In this document: one piece after another, positions 59,410 to 64,000 of the stretch | Layout of the letters: every line of letters starts with the position of its first letter | How positions within the stretch are numbered: position 1 is the first letter of the stretch | Source: Planctomycetota bacterium | Lineage (GTDB): Bacteria; Planctomycetota; B15-G4; JADJEK01 | Direction of reading: 5' to 3' | NCBI GenBank assembly: GCA_016709145.1 | Contig: JADJEK010000024.1 | Location: 186,001 to 250,000 of the forward strand | Length of the DNA: 64,000 nucleotides | The notes under the pieces: model-generated | Seen by the model: the letters and a program-made list of their open reading frames with translations, nothing else | The model's database searches: none | Told to the model about the DNA's origin: nothing | Position numbers and translations under genes: made by a program

Positions 59410-60717
59410 ATGATCGCCTGCCTCATCGCCGCCGTTCTCGCCGTCGGGGACGTCCAGCCCGTCGACGCGAAGAAGCTCGAGCCGCTCGCGCAGGCATGGT
59501 TCGAAGCGCGGCCGAAGACGGCGTTCGAAGCGTGGGATCCCGACGTGCGCGCCGCGTTGCTGCTGCAGGCGAAGCAGTTCGGCTCGTTCGACGAGGGCGG
59601 GCTCGAGCCGGTCCGCGACGCGTTCTGGCGCGCTTGGAAGAAGCACGCGTTCAAACCGAGCGGGCCGAAGGGCAACGCGTTCGACACGCCGTTCGGCAAG
59701 GCGAAGTTCCTGATCAAGGAGAAGAAGGGCAAGTCCATCGGCCTCGTCGTCGGCCTGCACGGCGGCGGCGAGGGAGCGGGCGACGCCGCCGAAGCCACGC
59801 GCTGGATCGCGAAGGACTGCATGGGCCTGTATCCGCAAGGCATCCAGCTCGTCCACGACACCTGGAACACGGTGCACGGCGAGCGCTTCGTCCTCACGCT
59901 GATCGAGTACGCCAAGGTCGTCCACGACGTCGATCCCGACCGCGTCTACACCATGGGCTTCTCGATGGGCGGCACGGGCTCGTGGTTCATGGCCGGCCGC
60001 CACCCCGATCTGCTGGCGGGCAGTTCCCCGTGTGCCGGCGTCTTGATGGCGTCGCCGAAGAGCCAACTATGGAAGAAGGAAGAGGTCGAGCAACTCCAGC
60101 ACGGCCTCGTCCCCAACGTCCGCAACCTCGCGATGTATTCCTACATCGGCCTGGCCGACGACCACTGCATGCCCGGCACGTTCCTCTACGTGTGGGACCG
60201 CATCGAGGAACTCCGCAAGCAGGATCCGAGCGGCTACGAACAGTTCGTGTTCAAAACCTATGAAGGCCTCGAACACGCCTTCCCGCCCGGCGAGCCGGAG
60301 ACGGGCATCCGCTGGCTCGAAACCAAGAAGCGCGACACCTTTCCGACCAAGCTGGTGTGGGAATACGCGTCCGAGCCGTTCCCCATGGCCGAACCGAGCT
60401 CCCCGCTCCCGCGCCTCCCCAAGCACTGGTTCTATTGGCTGCACTGCAAGGACCCGAAGGACAACATGAAGGTCGTCGCCACCCGCGACGGCAATACCTT
60501 CGACCTCCAGATCAAGAACGCCGACTGGAAGTCCTTCGACGTCCTCCTGAACCCCACGATGATCGACGTCACGAAGGACGTCATCGTGATGGTGAACGGC
60601 AAGGAGATCTACAAGGGGAAGCCCGAACCGAACGTCGCGACGGTGCTGGAGACGCTGGACGCAAGGGCGGATCGCGCGATGTGTTTCGATCGGCGGGTGG
60701 AGTTGGGGTTGGAGTGA
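59410..60717 (+). CDS. Secreted alpha/beta-hydrolase, esterase type (paralogue)
   Basis: This 435-residue protein starts with a weak signal (MIACLIAAVLAVGDVQPVDA). The core has GLVVGLHGGGEGAGDA, the nucleophile elbow TMGFSMGGTG, an aspartate in GLADDHCMPG and a histidine in GLEHAFPPGE. The C-terminal domain VIVMVNGKEIYKGKPEPNVA matches the end of the 55806-57035 protein in order and spacing, so the two are paralogues that diverged in the core. It is followed by a run of ten G and then the IS4-like element. Confidence 0.88.
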   Translation: MIACLIAAVLAVGDVQPVDAKKLEPLAQAWFEARPKTAFEAWDPDVRAALLLQAKQFGSFDEGGLEPVRDAFWRAWKKHAFKPSGPKGNAFDTPFGKAKFLIKEKKGKSIGLVVGLHGGGEGAGDAAEATRWIAKDCMGLYPQGIQLVHDTWNTVHGERFVLTLIEYAKVVHDVDPDRVYTMGFSMGGTGSWFMAGRHPDLLAGSSPCAGVLMASPKSQLWKKEEVEQLQHGLVPNVRNLAMYSYIGLADDHCMPGTFLYVWDRIEELRKQDPSGYEQFVFKTYEGLEHAFPPGEPETGIRWLETKKRDTFPTKLVWEYASEPFPMAEPSSPLPRLPKHWFYWLHCKDPKDNMKVVATRDGNTFDLQIKNADWKSFDVLLNPTMIDVTKDVIVMVNGKEIYKGKPEPNVATVLETLDARADRAMCFDRRVELGLE

Positions 60718-60735
60718 GGGGGGGGGGCTTGAACC

Positions 60736-63075
60736 TAACCCTTACCCACAAGTCCCCCCGCTGGGCACGGGCTACGCGGACGAGAAGAAGATCGCGAAGA
60801 CGGCCGCGATGTCCGTGAGCCGTTCGAGTCCTTTCCACGTCGTTTCAGCGCCCGGATCGCCGTCGCTCTTGCGGCCGAGGAAGCCACCCAGCGACGCGAC
60901 CTTGCGAAGAGCGTCGTGCAAAGTTGGCGTCTCTACGGGCGGCGTCTTGGTCTTGTGGACGAAGCAGTACAGCGCCTTCCACTCGAGCTCTTCGAAGAAG
61001 ACGGTGCACGGCGCGTCGGGGACTTCCCTTCCGAGTTTCACAAGATGCATGACGCGCCACGCGACGACCGCGTCGATGGCGAGTCCTGCTTTGAGGCTCT
61101 CCGCCGTGCTGGATTGCCTGCGCTCGATCTTGCAGCCGGTCTTGAGCGTGCGGTGGAAGATCTCGATCTGCCAGCGCTGCGTGTACCAGCGGATCTTCTC
61201 GATCGCGCTTTCGGCCGAGTCGACCGGCAGCGTCGTCAGTAACAGCCATTCGATCGGGTCACTACCGCCGGTCTCTGCGCGCTCGGTCGCCGCGATCGCG
61301 CGGACCGTCACCGCGCGCTGTTTGCCTTTGCGGTCCACCGGTTTCGATATGCGCACTTCGCGAAAGCGCACGTCGATGTGGGCCGTGCGCGACTTCCTAC
61401 TCCCGCTGCGCGGGACGTGGACGAAGATCTCGCCTGCGATCGGTTCCTTGAGGACGGACTCCCACAGGTAACCCTCGACGGCACTTTCCGGCGTCAGGAT
61501 GCGTCGCCGCTGGACCGCGCGCACCAAGAGCTGCGCTTTGCCTGCGAGCGCGGTCTCGAACAGTTCGAAGATGTCTGCTTCACGATCGGCGACGGTGACG
61601 ACCTGCGTGCGATCGAGTCTCTTCGCAGCAGCGTCGGCGACTTCGTAGCCGCGGATCCACTTGTGACTTTCCTTCTGCGCAATCGGCAAGTCGTAGCGCT
61701 CGTCCGCGCCTCCGAAGTCCTTCTGTGCACGAGCCCACGCGTTGATGTGGATCAATCCGAGAGGCGTACCCGCCAAGTTCGAGAGCAGCACGCTGTGCAC
61801 ATGGAGACCGATGACCGCGTCGCTTTGCGAACCGATCGGGCCGAGCCCTTCGGTGGCGGGATGGCGCGAATAGTTGAGGCTCGTCGTGTCCTGAATCGCC
61901 AATACGACCGATTCCTGCGCAGCGCGAGCAAGACTGCTTTCGCGGTGGCTGGCGAGGAAGGAGTCGAGGTCGGCGGTCTTGTGGTTCAACAGCCGATAGG
62001 CTGCCTTCGCCGCCGCGCTACTGCCACAGGCTTGCGGCAAATTCGCCGTCGGTCGGTCGAAGCACGCTCTGCCGTACGCGACCAAGCGGCGCGTCAGGCG
62101 CGCGTCGCCGAGGTCCGCGGATCCCCACTCGTCCTGCGCCCAGTCCGCGTTGGGATCGAGCTTGCGTACCGGCTCGATGCGCAGTGTCTCTTGCCAGTCT
62201 TGCGCAAGCGGAAACAGCCACACCGACTTGACGGTCGCGGTGGCCTCATGTTCGCGATCCTGACGACCGCGGCCGCTGGTCTCGCCGACGTACGTCCAGT
62301 TGGCCGCGCGATAGCTCGTGCCGCTGAAGCGCGTGGTGTCGACGAAGCTCTCGGCCAGCACCGGCCGCTTGCCATAGCGAGCGTGCCAATCGTCGACGAC
62401 GCAGGACAGCAGCAGTGAATGCACGCGCGATGCGAGGTTTCGCACTCTCACCGCGAGACAGAAACGACTCTGCATGATCACGCGATCGCGATTGCGCTTG
62501 CGAGCTTCGTCACTCCATCCGATGTACGTGTCGCGCGCGGCGACGTGGAGCGCCGCGGACGAGAAGCTCGCCGCGCCGATCACGCGATCGCCAGCGCGGA
62601 CGACGTAGCGAATCTGAGCGCCGCACAACGGTCCCGAGCCGAGATAGTGATGCTCGTCCAAACAACGCGTCCAAGCCGCGTGTGCCGAGTCGCGGGGACC
62701 CTCGACGCGATGCACGCTCAGCGGACCGAGCGCGGCCAACTCTTCTTGCGTCAGCGACTCGGGAGATGCAGTCGCAACGGATGACTTCCGGCGAACCGCG
62801 CGAATGCGGGTCGTCGTCGCAGGCAGCGACAATTCCCTCGACCAGCGAGCGAGCTCGATCCGGACGGCCGTGATCCGAGGCCGTCCGGTCGCGTCGTGAA
62901 TCCGATGGCGGGCGCACAGCTCACGGGCCAGCGCCGTCCGGCTGTGGTCACCGGCGTGGCCTTCAAGCCAAGTCAGGTCTTCTGAGGTGAGTTCGGCGCC
63001 GCAGATCTGCACGCCGAGGGGTTGTAGAGGCTCAGAGCGCCCGTGTCCAGCGGGGGGACTTGTGGAACATGATCA
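60736..63075 (-). mobile_element. IS4/Tn5-like insertion sequence
   Basis: Inverted repeats starting CCACAAGTCCCCCCGCTGG (60746-60772 and 63039-63065, one mismatch) surround the transposase gene. Outside them the 11-mer GGGCTTGAACC occurs at 60725-60735 and again at 63076-63086. If this is the target duplication, as IS4-family lengths allow, the element spans 60736-63075. If not, the inverted repeats still define it within ten bases at each side. Confidence 0.8.
60772..63012 (-). CDS. IS4-family transposase with N-terminal DruA (DUF4338) domain
   Basis: This is a 746-residue protein. About the first 275 residues are DUF4338, the DruA family: HHYLGSGPLCGAQIRYVV, RDTYIGWSDEARKRN, LAESFVDTTRFSGTSYRAAN and TSGRGRQDR. 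A Tn5-type DNA-binding domain follows (WAQDEWGSADLGDARLTRRL to AYRLLNH). Next comes a DDE core with IQDTTSLNY, VVTVADREADIFELFE, and the YREK signature in WYTQRWQIEIFHRTLKTG. All expected catalytic residues are visible. DruA is known as a component of the Druantia defence system, while here it is part of a transposase. The gene spans almost the full element. Confidence 0.9.
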   Translation of the reverse strand: MQICGAELTSEDLTWLEGHAGDHSRTALARELCARHRIHDATGRPRITAVRIELARWSRELSLPATTTRIRAVRRKSSVATASPESLTQEELAALGPLSVHRVEGPRDSAHAAWTRCLDEHHYLGSGPLCGAQIRYVVRAGDRVIGAASFSSAALHVAARDTYIGWSDEARKRNRDRVIMQSRFCLAVRVRNLASRVHSLLLSCVVDDWHARYGKRPVLAESFVDTTRFSGTSYRAANWTYVGETSGRGRQDREHEATATVKSVWLFPLAQDWQETLRIEPVRKLDPNADWAQDEWGSADLGDARLTRRLVAYGRACFDRPTANLPQACGSSAAAKAAYRLLNHKTADLDSFLASHRESSLARAAQESVVLAIQDTTSLNYSRHPATEGLGPIGSQSDAVIGLHVHSVLLSNLAGTPLGLIHINAWARAQKDFGGADERYDLPIAQKESHKWIRGYEVADAAAKRLDRTQVVTVADREADIFELFETALAGKAQLLVRAVQRRRILTPESAVEGYLWESVLKEPIAGEIFVHVPRSGSRKSRTAHIDVRFREVRISKPVDRKGKQRAVTVRAIAATERAETGGSDPIEWLLLTTLPVDSAESAIEKIRWYTQRWQIEIFHRTLKTGCKIERRQSSTAESLKAGLAIDAVVAWRVMHLVKLGREVPDAPCTVFFEELEWKALYCFVHKTKTPPVETPTLHDALRKVASLGGFLGRKSDGDPGAETTWKGLERLTDIAAVFAIFFSSA

Positions 63076-63146
63076 GGGCTTGAACCGAGCCTCGTGGCCG
63101 ATGTAACGCGGACGGAGTCGATGAGCGACTCCAGACCTTCTTGTAC

Positions 63147-64000
63147 TCACTCGCCGTCGGAGTTGGACGGGCGCGAGAGTATGCGTCGCGGCTGTCGAGC
63201 GATGTCCGCTAGTGCGACCGGGTCAGCCCATCGTTGCTGCATCATCCGCTGCAGCAACGAACCGGGAACGCAGTCAGCGAACTTGATCTGTTCGAGTGCT
63301 CGATGGTCGACGACCGCCGGAAACGACGAAGCTCCCTTCTCGAAGAGGGATTGACAGATCACCTCTACGTCGGCGGGCTCCGCAACGTCGATTGCGAGAT
63401 TCCGATCCCACGAGCGCGCAGCTGTCGTTGCTTCGGCCTGCGATGCGAGCTGGGCGTTCGCCCGCAAGCCTGCAAACGTCCACCAACGGACACGATCGCG
63501 TTCATCCCACGCGATTGCCGTTTCGTCGGGGCGTACCCAGGCAAAGTCGGCGCGAACCTTGGCGACAGCGTCGGTGGCCCGCTGCGAGAGTCGTGCGGAG
63601 GGATCTTCGCCCGCCAGGACCCTCTTCATCGCCTGACACAGCGGATAGGACAGCGGGGCGCTCGTCCCCAGCCAGCGTGAACGTCCCTTGTTCTCAGCCG
63701 GCTGTACCTGCGCTGTCTGTCGATCCCAATTGAGTTCCGTCACTTGCCAATGACGTCCGCCAAGGGTCAAAACGAGAGGGTCGTCGCCGCGAGGCGCGAA
63801 GAACGAGACCTGATGAACCTGCCCGATCTCCTGTCGACCGTGGAAGACCGTGAAGACCGGCGACGTCGTGAAGACAGAGAACAGAGTGAGGAAGTTCTTG
63901 AACCCGTAGGTCGACTCCGCAGTGGCACCCATCGACAGGAGACCACCGTCGTCGATGAGCATTTGCGACGCCACCATGTGATCGAGGACTTGCGTTAGAT
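63147..64000 (-). CDS. Lhr-like DEAD/DEAH helicase, C-terminal part (5' end outside window)
   Basis: The frame enters from beyond base 64000 and ends at 63147, so only about 284 C-terminal residues are visible. They contain LFSVFTTSPVFTVFHGRQEIG, LTLGGRHWQVTELNWDRQTAQV, RGRSRWLG, LCQAMKRVLAGEDP and VRWWTFAGLRANAQLA. This is the order of the C-terminal region of large Lhr-type (COG1201) helicases, including those found in several phage-defence loci. The helicase motifs themselves would lie to the right. The IS4-like element ends 72 bases after its stop codon. Confidence 0.8.
   Translation of the reverse strand, partial: LTQVLDHMVASQMLIDDGGLLSMGATAESTYGFKNFLTLFSVFTTSPVFTVFHGRQEIGQVHQVSFFAPRGDDPLVLTLGGRHWQVTELNWDRQTAQVQPAENKGRSRWLGTSAPLSYPLCQAMKRVLAGEDPSARLSQRATDAVAKVRADFAWVRPDETAIAWDERDRVRWWTFAGLRANAQLASQAEATTAARSWDRNLAIDVAEPADVEVICQSLFEKGASSFPAVVDHRALEQIKFADCVPGSLLQRMMQQRWADPVALADIARQPRRILSRPSNSDGE

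Noticed and set aside
60718..60727. Run of ten G after the esterase stop codon
   Set aside because: A homopolymer without other structure. It may be a sequencing-sensitive spot but is not a feature by itself.
1..64000. CRISPR arrays, tRNA and rRNA genes
   Set aside because: No regularly spaced direct repeats of CRISPR type and no cloverleaf or rRNA-like stretches were recognised by reading. A covariance-model search would be needed to exclude tRNAs fully.

Overview
The window reads as chromosomal DNA from a high-GC, free-living bacterium, most likely a planctomycete. This is inferred from family content, since there is no rRNA or marker gene to prove it. The indicators are several secreted FG-GAP/SBBP repeat proteins, a membrane Ser/Thr kinase with TPRs, an ECF sigma factor fused to a membrane-spanning carboxypeptidase-regulatory domain chain, DUF1080 and formylglycine-enzyme-like domains, and numerous sugar-processing Gfo/Idh and TIM-barrel genes. 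No tRNA, rRNA or CRISPR array was seen.

Layout. 1-9.3 kb is ordinary chromosome: the tail of a membrane protein, a secreted Gly-rich protein, a perfect 94-bp palindrome, a Ser/Thr kinase, an FG-GAP protein and a translationally coupled isomerase/oxidoreductase pair. 9.3-19.8 kb is an accessory island of partly lower GC. It holds a HEPN-like/DUF4062 gene pair, a DUF4256 gene, a complete IS21 element, a PD-(D/E)XK-like gene, a small secreted protein, a complete IS1182 element, and a Fic gene lying between two copies of a hairpin repeat. 19.8-33.4 kb is a tightly overlapped minus-strand operon. It encodes a YtfQRT-YjfF-type furanose ABC importer, two GH127-type (beta-L-arabinofuranosidase) enzymes, a GalT-type uridylyltransferase, an inositol-monophosphatase-like enzyme and an L-arabinokinase-like GHMP kinase. 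Together these suggest release and import of furanosidic arabinose (or galactofuranose) and its conversion through sugar-1-phosphate to a UDP-sugar.

33.7-45.0 kb holds an SBBP protein, a coupled FG-GAP protein, and a second FG-GAP gene on the minus strand broken by two separate IS66 insertions. Both insertions have perfect 8-bp target duplications, and removing them restores one 556-residue reading frame. 45.1-60.7 kb returns to chromosomal genes: SRPBCC, GNAT, a Tat-exported Gfo/Idh protein, an FGE-like protein, an ApbE-DUF1080 fusion, a sensor kinase, a phytase-like remnant, the sigma-factor fusion, two paralogous esterases and an erythromycin-esterase-like protein. A 0.9-kb spacer between two of these genes is packed with hairpins. 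60.7-63.1 kb is an IS4/Tn5-like element whose transposase carries an N-terminal DruA (DUF4338) domain. The window ends inside the C-terminal part of an Lhr-like helicase.
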